Counted from the first letter of the stretch, positions 12,173 to 26,472 are shown. The stretch is DNA of 64,000 nt from Odontesthes bonariensis (GCF_027942865.1 NC_134509.1:22244697-22308696), one strand, 5' to 3'. The notes: generated by a model from the sequence alone, not told the origin. Program-made: numbers and translations.

Positions 12173-12905
12173 AGTCAAACTCAAAGTCAAAGTCAAAGTC
12201 AAAGTCAAAGTCAAATTTGTATAGCACATTTCATGTACAAAACAATTCAAAGTGCTTTACATAAAATAAAAGCATTGCAGCGGGGAGTGTAAGAAGCATT
12301 AAAAGACTATAAAGAGAAACAAATAAAATAATTAAAATGAACTAAAAACAAGCAACAGTAAAAGATACCGTGCACCTGAGGTGGCATCACAATCGCGGAT
12401 TATGTACAAATTCACACCTGTCGTGGAGATTTCATGCATAGACACATGAGAAAAGAAATGTTTTTAACCTGGATTTAAAAATGTCTACATTTGGTGAAAG
12501 TTTAATCTCCACTGGCAGTTTGTTCCACTTGTTTGCAGCATAACAGCTAAATGCTGCTTCTCCATGTTTAGTCTGGACTCTGACTGGACCAGCTGACCTG
12601 AGTCCTTGGATCTAAGAGCTCTGCTGGGTTTATATTCTCTGAAGAGATCACAGATGTATTTTGGGCCTAAACCGTTCTGGGATTTGTAAACCATCAGCAG
12701 GCTTTTAAAATCTATTCTGTGACTGACTGGAAGCCAGTGTAAAGATTTTAAAACTGGTGTGATGTGTTCAGATCTCTTAGTCCGGGTTAAAACTCTAGCA
12801 GCAGCGTTCTGGATGAGCTGCAGATGTTTAATGCTCTTTTTGGGAAGTCCAGTTAAAAGAGCATTACAGTAATCGAGTCTACTGGAGATGAATGCATGGA
12901 TGAGT
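12173..12905 (-). mobile_element. L2-like LINE 3' end (copy 2)
   Basis: The minus-strand frame reads [17 protein letters not shown], then [19 protein letters not shown], then [19 protein letters not shown]. This is the end of the reverse transcriptase domain and the following region of an L2-type LINE. The frame shifts near 12585. The copy extends about 190 bp further upstream than copy 1 at 5716-6213. It also carries about 65 bp of extra sequence at about 12362-12427. The 3' tail is a short TCAAAG tandem array at 12176-12214. Confidence 0.8.
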
Positions 12906-15900
12906 GTGAAACTAATCATGGTTAAGGCTAAAATACATTGTTTTTACATAATTGTGCTGTTACAGACACCATTTGTTTTATTTAAATGTAGTTGCTCTCA
13001 CAACCACCAGAGGCAGAATATTCTTCAAACGTCATTTTTGGCAGGACCTGCCTGCATGAACAAACACAACAAGGTTCACAAGTGGGGACATGTTGGTTAA
13101 TCCAGTGCCTTGGATAATTAAGTAGAAATGAACATATACTGAGATCTTTTTCAGCTTGGCTGAGTTCTACAAAGAACTTTGCAACGTTTGTATGTATTTT
13201 TTCTATTAAACACATGCACACTGACAAGTTCATTAGAGTTTGATGTCTTGCAAAAGTACAGTTCAACATGTGGAGGGGCTGGTGACTGAAACATTGATCA
13301 TCTCTTTTGTTGAATCTCCGTGAATCCACCTGAGCCACAACCACCATCATACTGTTTCACAGTGTGAAAGCTCATGCCAAAGGCTATTTTCTGTGCTGAT
13401 AAAGTACACTTGAAGGCCTGAAAAATGGATGATTCTGACAGTGTGAGTGATGATGGGCTGAAATCTGTTACTGGTGAATATCCACAAATCTAAAACTTGT
13501 CTGTTGCTGTCAGATTGCACAAAAATGTTGTGTTTTGACCACAAACCAGTTGCAAGGATTTCAACATCATAACAGCAGATCTGCATTACAAACCGGATAA
13601 ACTGGGACTGATGTTGATGACTGGTTTGTTGTCACAGATTAGTTGGATAATACCTAACTTTGATTTCTACTAAATTACAACATAGTCTTTTTTTCATTTC
13701 ATGTTAGACGTTAGTGCTCTACAAGCTAGCAAACATGGTTGTAAACATTGAATAACTTTTCTACATAAAAGATGTTTAGACTGAAAAGAACTTGTGTTTG
13801 CAAGAAAACAACAATACATTTTTGATGTGGCTTCTGGGTATTTAACTCAGTTGGAGATCCAGCCTCATAGAGACGAAGGCACAAATGTAATGAACAAAAT
13901 GTAAGGAAGAGGCTTTGTGTAGTCTGCTCTGTTCTGTGCTTCATGAATAATTAAATGGAAATGTAGCAACTGGGTGCTGCACTGTAAAGCTCGGGAGCTT
14001 GAAGTAAGACTAAAAATTTGTGAAATCCTTTCATCAGACGCCAAAGATGATGTGTGTTTTAGTCACTTGGGTCGAGTTCTGATTGTATTGTAACATTTAC
14101 CATGATACAGACAAATATCAATTTAATACAATGTTTTTATGTAAAGAAAGGAGATGTTTCCATGACCAAGCATAGATAAACCCATGCTGACACGATTGAG
14201 GGATTTACTCAGATTTCAGTTGGTGTTGCAGAAGTGATTAAGAGTTTAGATCGTTTTCTACAGTTGACTGGCTCATTTAACTTACTTCATTTTATGTTTA
14301 GCGTTGGTGTTAGCTACTGAAGCTTCCTGTGAAATAGTTTCTTTCTTTCCTTGGTAGGTAAAGAACACCAGATACAACCGTGCATAATGACAGTAAATAT
14401 AACGAGACAATACAAAAATGACAATCTAAGAAGAAAAATGTATGCATGCCTCTGAAAATGACAATATATTGTTGAGCTAGATTGCCCTCAGCTATTGTTT
14501 GAGATTTGACTTAAAACAGACCATGAAAAAACAGGACCTGTACCACATTTTAAAGTGTTGTTTCAAAAGCAGTATGTCTGAGATGAGAAAACAATGGTGT
14601 GCTGACGGAGCGCCACATCAAGGAACATATGCTCAAACTTGTCATGTTGTAAAAAAGAAGACAGCACCTTAAGATTGTCTTCCAACTGAAAGGAGAAGTT
14701 CGTTATTTTTTTTAAACATGGACCTTATTTCTGGCATAAAATACGTTCATCTACTTACCGATAACAGTTTGGTGAAACTCGGCGTCCTTCGGGAGATATT
14801 TAGATCACGCGAGATCCGCGTAAATCCATATAACAGGAGAGAACAGGGCAGAGACAATACAGCCTCTAAATAAGGCATTATCTGTCTTTATTTCACCAAT
14901 ACTTTAAGACCAATGAATGAATGAACGCGTAGTATAGCACTGTTAGCTCAGAGCTGCCGTGTTGTTGTTATCCGGGTCTATCGGGAGGCTTATCGGGGGC
15001 TTTCCACACACGCGTCTAGTGGGATGATGTCATCGCCACACAAAATAGTAAAGTAGGTGCCAAATGAAGCATTGAAGCTAATTTCCCTAGAATTAAGAGA
15101 ATTCCACCAGCTATTGTCACGGCTGCCATTTGGATACTTCTGAGTCATTTGATTCAGAAGCTTTACGGAGCAGAAAAATAATACAAAACAAAAAGCTATT
15201 TGCTTTACTTTACTTTACCTTTACTTAACTTTGCTGCTATGTGTCACACACCCCTGCATCTCTTTTGGTCTTAAAGTTGCAGTACAAACCTTTGAGTGGC
15301 ACAAGGGCTTCATTGTCTTCACCTGTATACAGGTAAGGTAAAAGGCTTGTAGTGGGGCATCTACGGTAAGAAAAAACAAGCGTTTTTTTTAAATTGTTGC
15401 AGCTCAATACATTTTTTTACAGAACATTACAACGATTAGGTAGATTTTTATTTTGTAAAAACATTTTATAGCTTTGATCAGAACTTGATTGAATGGATTT
15501 ACGTATCGTTTCACAGACAGGTGACCAACTAAGGTTAAAACGTGCATTAATCGTCAGAACTGGCCTTGTTTGCTCAGATTTCTGTAGATTTTATTTTTTA
15601 TATTGGTTAGCACTGCAATCTAATGTGCCCAAAAAAGAAGAAAGGAAACATCAAATGTATATGAAATGCCCTTATAATATGTTTTAATTGTCCTTCTCAA
15701 TTACAACATTATCAGGAATTGATTTTCACAAGCATGATTTTCTACTAAAGTTAGGAAAATTCAATGAACTATATATAATTTATGTATTTTTATCCACAAC
15801 AATAAAAAGCAACTTTAAAGACATCCGATAAGTTAAAAGAAAAGGAGATGACATTCTACCTAAATGGCTGTCTGGCATTTTAGAAATTTAAAAACTAGTT

Positions 15901-18819
15901 GCCTTTTCGGAAGAGGAAACTAGTGACAGGACACGACAGCAACCATTGTGTTACAGACTGTGTGTGTGGAAAGACAACAGCAGTATATGGTTAAGCGGAA
16001 GTGATGACGCCAAGATGCCAAAGAAATGAACATCACTGGCCAAACAAAGGGAGGGAGCACTGCAAGACAAAGAGAGCCACAATGTAAGAGAGGGAAAGTG
16101 AGCAAAACAGGGAAGAAACGCACACGAGTCTTTGTTTGTGACATTTGGACAGACGCTGAAAGATGACGGAGTCTCTGTGAGGGGTGCATGGATTGTCCCA
16201 GTGAGCAATGTGTTAGTTGCTTCAAAACAATATGACACGTTGAGTCACCTACAAGAAGTACTTGTCCTGGTTCTTTTGTTTGACTGGTTATGCGTGATGC
16301 TCTTTTTATGTGTTGTCAGTGTCTGTCTGTGTTTTCGAGTTTTCTACCTAATGCACATGACACAATCTGATGTAACCACTACAGGACATGTGCTCACGCC
16401 CTCCTGTCTCTCGCATACCCCTCCTTACAAAGGTTCACAAGCTGTGCAAGTAAACACAATGTACTCATTAAGTTTGAGGGTGAGATGAACCACATTGAGA
16501 CTCCATATCAAATTAACACCTCTTCAAAAAGAAATAATCAAGAGTTTTTAAGCCAGTGTGAACTGGGCAGAATCAGGTAGAAATTCCATAACAGGTAGAT
16601 ATCATTTCAATTTGATAACTTTACCACAGGCCTGAGGATACAGGGATGTGTGTTGTTACCTTAGCAACAAAAACACCTTTATTAACGTGTCCCATCACCC
16701 TCGCTTTCATCTTTTCCGACCTGTTATTGGTGTGATCATCACACCTGCAGCAAAGAGTACAGGAGCCTCATTTAGAATATCAGCTTCTTAAAAGTGAAAT
16801 CAGTTTATTTCTGGGTGTTTCTCACCACAGGGTGCAAGATGACAACATGCCATGTTAGTAGGTGCCGTGACGCACTCATCAGTTGATAGGTAATGGTGGG
16901 TCAAAGCCCAAGGGGGGTTTTAATAAAGCCAGGTGGGATCCAAACAGAAGGACAGACATGCAGATTGACAGATAGACGGACTGGCAGATGTGCTGGTGTG
17001 GGCACTGGCCGGGGAAGCCGCGTTTTGTTTCTGTGTGGGAATTACACAAACATGATGTAGCGATCGTCAAACAAACTGTGGAGACTGTGCCTACGCAGTA
17101 CTGCGAACCTGCTGTGTGGGTGACTGGCACAACGCTGACTGACTGACGGGCCGTGGTGGCATTTAGACAAAGTTTGGCTCAGCAGGCAGCCATGCAAACA
17201 CACATGCGCACACATACTCTCACAGTAGGTGATGTGTGGGTGTGTGAGGAGGGGAAGCCAGTAAGGTGCTGGTCCCTGATGGCCAGTGGGCTAGAGCCTG
17301 TGGAGCGTCCACAGGTCCAGATAAGGACAAAGCAGGAGGTGTGAGAGAACAATAACACGTGTGATGGATCCCCTCAATTACTCATTTGTTTATCGCTCGT
17401 GTGGCTCTGTTGGCTTTGCCATGAATGGAGACTCTGCCAACTGTGTGTATGTGGATGAGTGTGTACTGTATGCAACTGTGCACACGCCCTTACGTGTGAC
17501 TCCATCCTCCATCATTCTCTCATCTGTTGAACATTCTGTGTGTTTCTATGAATGGCTGTGCTTCTGTTGTCTGTGTCGTCACAGCTCTCAGTCTGAGCAG
17601 CAGTCTTAATTCATTTCCAATGTCAGACATTCAGAGAAAGCTCAAAATATTCTTCAAGGCCAGTTCTGACCTACTCTACTGCAACGACTGCAGTCTCATT
17701 GGTATTATCATCTTATTTTTAAGTGTGCTTTCATACTGTTACACAGAGAAAATCTTCCTCAGAGACTACTCAGTAAAGGTCCAAGTTTACAATCGATTTC
17801 TACAGCTATTCAAACATGTCTGTGAGGATTAACACATTCAAAACTCTCCTTGATAAAAAATAACCAGTAACTATGTATACAAAGTATCTCATAATATAAT
17901 GCAAAGGTTTGAGCACCCCAGCTCAAAATATTCTGAGCATTTAGTGAATGTAAGAGGTCCAAAAGTAATTGAGATATCGACATTAAAAAAAGAATGGCAC
18001 TGATCCATGGCCATAAAGAAGGGGAATGTTCAGGGAAGATGGTAAAGTTTGTTTTGGTTAGTTATGTTAAGTCACAACAGATAACAGAACCAGTGGGAAT
18101 GCTAGGAAGGCACTTCATTTGGACAGGCTTCAATCAAAATAACCAACTAGGCAGTTGGCCCATGCCTTAAAGAATGATCCATAGGTGCATCTTCAGAGCT
18201 ACAGCTAACATATTTCTAAATTTGTATAATTTTACATTAGTTGTTTTTCATATTTCATACTTTTTTCTTACAATTTATACGGTATTGATTTGTTTCAAGT
18301 TGATTTGACTTGATTTTATTCTTATCTGAAGCTTTTTGAAACACTTTGTGTAGAAAAGTGCCATGTAAATAAGGTTTATTACTATTAACATTATTATAAA
18401 ACTTATTATCATAAAAAAAAACCCATCATAATCAGTACTGAAATACATTCTTTCTACTATGCTAATGTCATGTTAATAGTGCCATTTTGAATACCATTGC
18501 GTACCATTAACCTTTAAATGAATTAAAATTAATTTAAATTTCACCTTTTGCCTAAATTACCCTTGGGGTAGTTTTTTTGGAGAACTCGTCTGACCGTAAG
18601 TGACTGTCAGGAAGTTTCAACAAATTCTGGAGTGGTGATGTACTGTTACACTCTGACCTTGATTGGAATTCGTGGTCATCGCAGAGTTTTCATCATTGAT
18701 TTAAACAAGACAAGGCAAATTTTGTAAACAATTCCTCATTAACTTAAAATAGAACTTTTGGCTGGAATGCACACAGGAGTGTTTGAGGAAAAAATATACC
18801 TGAAAAGAGCAGCTCTTCA
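12906..18819. other. Intergenic, no gene recognised
   Basis: Nearly 6 kb without a supportable exon. 14690-15060 is more GC-rich than its surroundings and looks like an interspersed repeat, but I found no ends. 17890-17960 contains a phrase (AAGGTTTGAGCACCCCAGCTC) like the start of some Tc1/mariner-type repeats. Confidence 0.35.
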
Positions 18820-18950
18820 CAACGGTAAAGCATGGGGGTAGATCAATCATGCTTTGGGCTTGTGTTGCAGCTAGTGTTATAGGCAACATATCAGTGGTAG
18901 ATGAAAGAATGGACTTGAATCAACCCAGCTTATTCCAGGAAAAAAAACTA
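18820..18950 (+). pseudogene. Tc1/mariner-type transposase trace
   Basis: One + frame reads KHGGRSIMLWACVAAS, then VIGNISVVDERMD. It resembles the block KHGGGSIMLWGC preceding the second catalytic Asp region of Tc1-like transposases. Flanking frames are closed by stops and neither inverted terminus was identified. It is a very old fragment. The family call rests on one short motif. Confidence 0.45.
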
Positions 18951-20879
18951 CTTACTTTCTGTAAACAAGGTTAAAAATAAAGATAGCATGTTTTTTTTTT
19001 GATTAAGTCAAAATAAGCCTTCAACACACCTCAGACTCCAAAATACACGACCATAAGAGGCCAGAGCTGAAAAACCTTTTGCATGGTTTTCTCAGTTTCC
19101 CAACCAAAACACAACAGAAAATAACAGAAGCCATCCTTGCAAACCTGGCCAAGAATATCAAAATTTGAAATGCCTCTCACAGCAAATAATACAAAAAAAA
19201 AAACGTTTAGAAGCTGTGACATTTTCTAAAGGAGGTGCTACTACATGTTGTGTATTTGTATCTGACTGTCATGGGACCCTGGCCCTCTCAGGGTGCCGAC
19301 CCTCCTTCTTTCTCGTCTGTCTTTCCTGCTCTTTCCTCCCTCTATCGTGTGTGTGGGCGTGAGCACCAACTTTGTGTAACCTACAAGTTTCTCTTGCACA
19401 CCTGACCATCATCATTAATCTACTACAGTATTTAGCCTGGACTCTCCTTCCGCTCATCGCCTGATTGTTTATCTACTTTGTATGGTAGTCTGATCAAGGC
19501 CTCTCAACCATAGTGACTTGCCTTTTGACCTGTTCTTGCCTTTTATTCATGTGTCCTCTTCTCCTCTGCCACAGACCCAACTCCAGTGTGCCTGCAAGCG
19601 TAGTCGCTGACAAATTCTGCTGTGCTCTCGCCTTCAAGCAACGCTCAACAACAACCTTTTCTATTCACCAGCACTTCCTCCTGGACCCAATCACCAAGGA
19701 TCTCTAGCAACATTAAAAGACACTCTTTGCCAAACCCCATTGTGTGTGTCCAGCATTTAAGTCCTTCGCACTTACCTTGGGACACTGGACCTTTTCCCTT
19801 TTTTCTCATTTTCAAGTTGTGAAACATGAGGATAAAAAATGCAATCGTACATTCAAATATAAATTTAATAAAAGAAAACCGGAAAGAAATAATGCACCAA
19901 AAAGGCACCAGTTTGGAGAGATTTTTAAAGCTTGACGTTACAGAATCCCATGCTATTTAGCTGTGTACTTCATTGTATGTCGATAATGCGATTTTTAAAG
20001 ATAAAGTCTAGTACTGTTTCAACATTGGACAAAAAGGCATAAAAAAAAAAGAAATAGTATTCATTGTTAGACTTTTCATTTGATTTGAGTCCAGTCAACA
20101 CTCGTTTATATTTCTCTAGTCCTTCATGTGCTCACAAATATTTTGAAAAAGTGATTTGAACGCATAAAAAGTCATAATTCATGACAGTTTGATTGTCACA
20201 ACTGATGCTGTCTTACTGCTAGTGTTCAAACACAAACAGTGACAGCTTGAGGCACAGACAGAGCAGAACAGTCTCAAAGTGGCATCCATTTTAAGGCATC
20301 TGTTGTGTTTTGTCGTGTGTTTGCTCTCTTGATTCAATACAGACCAATTTCACACCATTTATCAACTTGATAAACAGAATTTCAACAAATGTGATAAAAA
20401 GAGGGAAATAGGTCATAAGAACTGAGAGGAATTACATTTGACATGTTCAGTGCAGATTTACAGTTCTATCAGATTTTGAATACCTCAATATCCCTAAATG
20501 GTTAAATAAGGCCCACTTCCACGTGCCCATCCTTCCACTTTTCAGATATATAAAGACATTTCATATCTTCATCATCAATAATTATGTCACGAGCTATAAT
20601 TAAAACACAAACATCATGACTGCGCATGTTGTAATTAACCTCCAGAACAGCTACTACTCAATCATAGTTGTTTTGTGTGACTTGCTTTTGGCACTGAATT
20701 CTCTGCCTGATTCATAATTAGGGGGCATCCTTCTTTCCTAACACAGAACCATCTAAGTTTTTTCTGTATCTCTCTTTCTGGCTGCAACGTGCCGGAAACG
20801 GACCATAAGTGTCTCTGAAAACGCCAGCCAGGAAACGAGCCACTCCTACCCGTCCTCCGCTCCTCCACAGAGCTCAGTC
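18951..20879. other. Intergenic, nothing recognised
   Basis: No supportable exon or repeat boundary is seen. Adenine and thymine runs are common. Confidence 0.35.
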
Positions 20880-21296
20880 ATCATTACCGGGCACCGTGCC
20901 TTGGCTCGCTCCCGCCTCCCTCCATTCCTTCTACATTCACTCTTTCACACTCCCTCCCTCTTGATCCAATGTGCGTCGAAAAGTCTCCTCCTCTCCGAGT
21001 TAGAGCGCACGTCTCCAACCAGCTTTTACGCGCGTACAAGCTCACCAAGAGAATCCCCTACGGTCGGCCCCTCCCCTTTCCGTTTCTTGCCGCCCTCACT
21101 CATTCATGACCCTGGTCCGTGACGTAGGAGATTCCACTGTGCCCACTACCGTAGGCAATAACGGCATGCTTGAGTATATATGGGACACTGGTAGCCATCA
21201 ACCGGCACACTCTCAGTCGCTCCGACTCGGGAACCAGGGCATCAGCGGAGATAGCAAGGCTTTACTTCACTAACTCGCTTTGAGCTTTGGTTCAGG
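20880..21296 (+). promoter_or_regulatory. Promoter region and 5' UTR of the rtn4rl2-like gene
   Basis: The stretch is richer in CpG and GC than its flanks, as expected of a vertebrate promoter. It holds a CCAAT (about 20966), a CRE-like TGACGTAG just after 21118, and a TATA-like TATATAT at 21175-21181. The TATA-like box lies about 120 bp before the ATG at 21297, which would place transcription start near 21205-21210. The start site is inferred. Confidence 0.5.
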
Positions 21297-23592
21297 ATGG
21301 ACAACTCTTCTATTTCTCGGAGCCGACGAAGCTCCTTCATGCGCAACTGCAAAAGTAAGTTTTCTCTTGTTTTCTTTGGCTTTGGATCCCATAGACTTCT
21401 GCTTTGTGTCAAACACCGATCCACGATTTCTAAGGTTGTTTGAAAATGCCTTTGATTAATATTACATGGATAATGTATTATGGATACATGAGTAGATGGA
21501 CAATTAAAATGGGAAAGGAAAACTTTGATAATATATCAGAAAACGTACATATTTTATATGTATTGTGGCCAAATGGCACATTTAGCATGCTATGTGGAAT
21601 TAAACAAGAGATTTTTATCAACTCTGAGAAATCTTGCTGTATTTGGACTGAACTCTGTGTGAACAACGCTGTGCGTAATAGTTGGCGCAAGTGCAGTGCT
21701 GAGGGGTAAACTTCATTCATTGCAGATAGAAAACTCTGTGAGGTGTTCATCTTGTGAGTTTCACAACGACAGCTAGAATCACAGTCTTTAAAAGCTTTTA
21801 CAAATCAAATCCCTAATCAAATCAAATGGTCAAAAAATGTTGTACAAAATGAGCGCATATATTTGACGTTTTGGGCTCCTCATGCTGTTGCACTGAATGA
21901 TAGAGGAAGGTTTCAGCACCACGGACAGCTCCGACTCACCTCCTTCTTTCTCTCCTCACTCCTCCAGGCGGTCTCTCCCTCTGGCTGGTGGTGTGGCTGG
22001 TCCTCGGCAAGCCAAGTCCGGCGTCGGCGTGTCCGCACCACTGCGTGTGCTACCCGACGCCCATGACTGTGAGCTGCCAGGCTCAGAACTTCACCGCCGT
22101 CCCCGTCGGAGTGCCGTATGAGTCGCAGCGCGTGTTCCTCCAGAACAACCGGATCACTGAGCTTAGAGTTGGCTCGTTTGGCTTCGGAACTCAGGTAAGA
22201 GAGTTTTTGTCATGTTTTCAAAATGCTCTTTTTTCTTTTTCTCACATTTAAAATGGTGTAATTCTACAAAATATAATAACCTTTCAATTTCCGGTATATT
22301 TTCTGTATCAGGTTCTGTGGCTGTTCTCCAACAACATCACATGGATTGAGGCAGGGGCTTTCAGTGAGCTGAGGGACTTGGAGGAGTTGGACCTGGGGGA
22401 CAACCCTAACCTCCACAGGCTGGAAGGGGGCGCTTTCAGTGGCCTTGAGAAGCTCCAGAGCCTCCACATGCACCGCTGCCGGCTCACTGCCCTGCCCCAT
22501 GACATCTTCCACAAGCTTTACAGCCTGCAGTTCCTCTATCTACAGGTAGGGGCGCTGGAAAGCCATGCACATGAGTACAGATAACACACAGCTCACCGCT
22601 CACTCACTCACACATGCAGCCACCCACACATGTTCACACACAGCATTACATGTCCAGTTACAAATATCACATATCAAATACAGTATGGATGATCTTTTAA
22701 TGCTAAACTGTTTTCCTTTTTTCTGTTTCAGGAGAATAATCTCCACTTCCTGCAGGATGACATCTTTTCTGACCTCATCAACCTGAGCCAGCTGTTCCTG
22801 CATGGCAACCGTATCCGCACCCTCTCAGAGAACGTGTTCCGTGGCTTGGTCAACCTCGATCGACTTCTTCTCCACGACAACCGCATCAGGCAGGTGAACC
22901 GCCGCGCCTTCCGCGACCTTGGCCGCCTGACCATGCTCTTCCTCTTCAACAACTCCATGGCTGAGCTGCCCAGTCAGACCCTGAGAGACACCCAGGGCAT
23001 CGAATTCCTCCGCCTCAATGCAAATCCTTGGTCCTGCGGATGTGAGGCCCAAGCCCTGTGGGAATGGTTCCGTGAGGCCCGTGTCTCTTCATCTGAGGTG
23101 ATCTGTTCCTCCCCTTCTGCTCGCCGTGGCCAGGACCTCCGCTTCCTTCGTGAGATGGACTTCGCCCTCTGCCCCATGCCAGACCCAGGCTCCATTGGCG
23201 GCTCTACCACAACTACCTTCAGCACCAAAACCCGCTGGTGGTTCCACAAGAATAAGCCCCAGTCCTCAACTAAAGGTGTGTTTGAAAAGGCCTCAGAGAC
23301 TGTCAAAGCTGGTTTGTACGGGAAAGGCCCATCCACAACCACTTCAGTAGTCAAGTATGAACTGGCGGAAGAAGAGCTGGCGCTGCCCAAACTTGATCCA
23401 GAAGAGTATTGGGCAAACTATGGCAATGAGGACTCAGGTGTCACCCTGCGCTGCTTTGAGCTCGAATGTCCACCTGAGTTCGATCTGCCTCCATCCTCCT
23501 CTTCTCCCAGATCCTCCTCGCCCTCATTCGTTTCACTACTAGCCCTCTCTGTTTTCACCTTCTGTCTCAACCTCCACCTACTATTTGGCTGA
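21297..23592 (+). CDS. rtn4rl2: Reticulon-4 receptor-like 2 (Nogo receptor family, GPI-anchored)
   Basis: Four coding exons join in frame: 21297-21354, 21968-22194, 22312-22545 and 22732-23592, all with GT..AG introns, giving 459 residues. A hydrophobic signal segment (LWLVVWLVLG, residues about 24-33) is followed by the LRR N-cap CPHHCVCYP, about eight leucine-rich repeats (LWLFSNN, LEELDLGDNPNL, LQFLYLQENNL, LFLHGNRI, LLLHDNRI, LFLFNNSM) and the C-cap NPWSCGCEAQALWEWF. A low-complexity stalk ends in a Ser-rich stretch and a hydrophobic tail (SLLALSVFTFCLNLHLLFG), typical of GPI attachment. The stalk motif YWANYGNED resembles the YWGGYGGED of mammalian RTN4RL2, which favours this paralogue over RTN4R and RTN4RL1. 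Family members are neuronal surface receptors for myelin-associated ligands. The a/b teleost duplicate cannot be decided here. Confidence 0.88.
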
Positions 23593-24460
23593 ATCCGACT
23601 CTTAGTGCCACTCCTCTTCTCTTCCAGCCTGTTTTAAAGGCTGGGGGGATCCCTATTTGACTCTCTATACCCCCTTTGCCCACTTTGCTGTAACCAAATC
23701 CTCAAGGAACAGCACGGGAGATGGGGGGACGGCTAGATTCTGAATCTACCACCTATAGGGCTTAATACTTTTTAGGGCTACTAAGAGTACTTCAGCTAAG
23801 ATCATATATATCTACAATGCTCTACAGGTATGGCTTTCTGTGTCTTACCTGTATGATGTCATGCTACGATTCTCTGCAATCAGAGCTATGAGGGCTGAGT
23901 CCATCTCAAATACGAACGCAATTTGATAGCAGTTGGGAATGATGTTGTCAACTTAGTTAATAATCCTTGTGCTATTAGTGCATCCAGTTACCTGGCTGCC
24001 ACAAATACTACAATTACTGTTTGAATCAGTGCACAGTAATTATAATACCGTAACCACTTAAAGTGTCATGTAAATAGGTATGTATTCTGTGAGTGTTCAG
24101 ACTGACATCTGTGGTCCAGCACAATCACTTTCATCTCAATCCAGGAAAACTGTGAAGGCTTGTGCCTCTACAAGACAGAGCACGGTGCACAGCGAGGCGA
24201 AGAGCACAAAACTGTGAGGAGCGTAGAGAGAGAGAGAGAGAGAGTAGTGGGAGGGGTGCAGGATGTCACCGAAGAACGAGGGGTGACGAACAAAAAGACA
24301 GGGAAAGAAAAGAGTGGAGATAGATAAAGGGAGGGAGAAAGTGAAATGGGAGGGGGAGAGTGTTCATGCAGCAATAAGTAATGAGAGTGAACAGTGAGAC
24401 ACAGTGAAGGACAGTGCTGGCAGTAGAAGCAGCAACCTGCAGGAGATAAGTAATAAATCT
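23593..24460 (+). other. Probable 3' UTR of the rtn4rl2-like gene
   Basis: Non-coding sequence after the TGA at 23590-23592. The first AATAAA I noticed in it lies at 24452-24457. A (GA)n run sits at about 24228-24244. The transcript end is inferred. Confidence 0.35.
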
Positions 24461-25337
24461 ACTCATTAGTAGTTAGTTAGGCCCATTTAATTCATATCAT
24501 CCACCATTTTTCTGTAAATATGCTGTTGTTTTGCGACAACCACATGGATAGAATGCTTCCTGTCAGGAAGCCAGAGATACTGGTTTTGAATGTCTTTCTG
24601 TGACATATTGATATAATGTGTAATGATTGTTAACTTGAATGCTGATGAAGATCTTGATAAAAAATATATACTGAATATTTCACGAATCATGCTTCTTTTT
24701 TTTGGGACAGTAGTTTCTACAATATATTTTAATTGAAGGTAATGTGTCTTACAACACCTTCACACTGGTGTTGGAAGCGATATGAATGAACAAATGTGGA
24801 ACAGAACAAGTCAAAACAAAATTGAACATTTCTACAAAAAAGTAGCAGACTGTTGCTCTGTGATTAAGCCGTGACTAAAGGTGCGCTGGCTCTGGCTCTG
24901 ATGGGTATCTGTGTGCGCCTAGAAAATAGGATGAAAATAGGCTGCCACAAACTGGCAACACTGCAAAAGACAAATACGTCAGTAGGTTTATCGCTTCTCT
25001 GATTCACTGGTGACTGATGCCAATTGGACAGACAAGTTTCAAATGGGCTGATTTGTAAATACTCTAAGAGATCAGCGAGAGCCTGGAGATAAATTGAGAC
25101 TGACAGACTGACGTGCAGACTGATAGAGGTGATAAAAAGTGAGAAATGAGTGTCCAGAAAAGTAAGACTTGTTAGGAATTGGGAAGGAATTGTTAATGCT
25201 GAGGTTGCAAAAGAGCTAGTAAAGGAAGCAATGAGACACAAAAGAAAGCAGAAGGAGGAAGTTTCCAAATACAGGCATCCTCTTACTCTCCTTTAGCAGT
25301 TTAAAAATCTGTCCCTCTCAGGTTTCCAAGTTGCCAT
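24461..25337. other. Intergenic, nothing recognised
   Basis: No exon, domain or repeat end is seen before the piggyBac target site at 25338. Confidence 0.35.
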
Positions 25338-25779
25338 TTAACCCTCATGGGGTCCTCGTCTTTTTGTTACACAAGGAGTCCTGCTGGGTCTGGTGGACCC
25401 ATTGCTTTTTGGGGCTTTTAATTCAACATAATCAAACCTTTTTTTGTTAAAATACTCTGCAGATGTTTACTCCATCCCAATTGCAAGTATTATAAACAAC
25501 ACATATGTTAATTTTTTTTCCCCCTTTGTTAAATTCAATTTATGAATAAAAATGCCACTCGTTTTTTTTAATTTTGTTTTATTAAAATGTAACAAAATAA
25601 GGAAATGCATCATAAAACAGGCATAACTGGAAAGTAATCAACAAATGAACAAATGAAGCAAGTATTATTTATTTGAATTTCATTAGATATTCAACCTAGT
25701 CAGGTCAGTTTACACATAACATCTGTCTGAACAACACATTAGCCCCATTGAACACGGCTATTTTCATACCAGACTATAC

Positions 25780-26472
25780 CACACATGAGGGGCAGAGTTT
25801 CACTGTGTGTATTGCATATGTACTTTTTGCACTGGGTGCATGTATATTGTGTTTTCTGTCCTTCTTGGGTCCACATACTTCACAGTGCTTCTTTATGTTG
25901 TTGCCGGCCATCTAGAATAATGAAAAGATAAGGATCTTTACTAACACTTCTCTCTCTCAGAAACATGAATTATTATACTGCAACAGCATCAAACACTTAC
26001 CTCAGACTCTGCAGATGGTGTTTCTGTAATTTGGGAGGATGTGGCACCATCATCTTCCCCCTGAATCCTCCTCACAATGGCTGCAGAGATTGGGGTTCTT
26101 GGAAGAAGTCGTCTTCTCTCAATCTGAGGTCTCACCAACATTTTCCTCAATTCCTCAAGAAAGAGACGCCTCTTCTGCAGCTTTCCCCCATTCCACTCTG
26201 GGCTCAGTGACATCCAAATGACGAAGGTGTTGTACGAGGAGATATCCAACATTTCAAAGAATATCACCAGAGGCCATCGTAGGGTCTTCCGTTTGCAGCT
26301 GTAAGCAGTCACCAGCTCATCGAGGTTTTCCACCCCTCCTTTTGTGGCATTATGGTCCATGATCATTTCGGGTGATCCTCACATTCTACTTCCACTGCAT
26401 CACCATCAAAACCCTCTGTCTCTTCAACTATCAACTGTAAGGCAGCCTGAACAGAAAGTCGCTTTGACATCT
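25780..26472 (-). pseudogene. piggyBac transposase, N- and C-terminal pieces joined by deletion
   Basis: Reading on the minus strand from the ATG near 26472, the frame encodes MSKRLSVQAALQLIVEET and ends at a stop by 26355. It is followed, in another frame, by DHNATKGGVENLDELVTAYS, CKRKTLRWPLVIFFEMLD and FVIWMSLSPEWNGGKLQKRR. These are the conserved third-Asp region and C-terminal part of piggyBac transposases (D.N..KGGVD..D). A cysteine-rich C-terminal motif follows at about 25780-25910 (CEVCGPKKDR, then CTQCKKYICNTH) after a one-base frameshift. A full transposase is usually 550-600 residues. The central catalytic part with the first two Asp residues is missing. Confidence 0.8.

Noticed and set aside
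16132..16488. 118-codon + frame with a hydrophobic stretch
   Set aside because: No homology recognised. It overlaps antisense frames of equal length and has no promoter or splice features.
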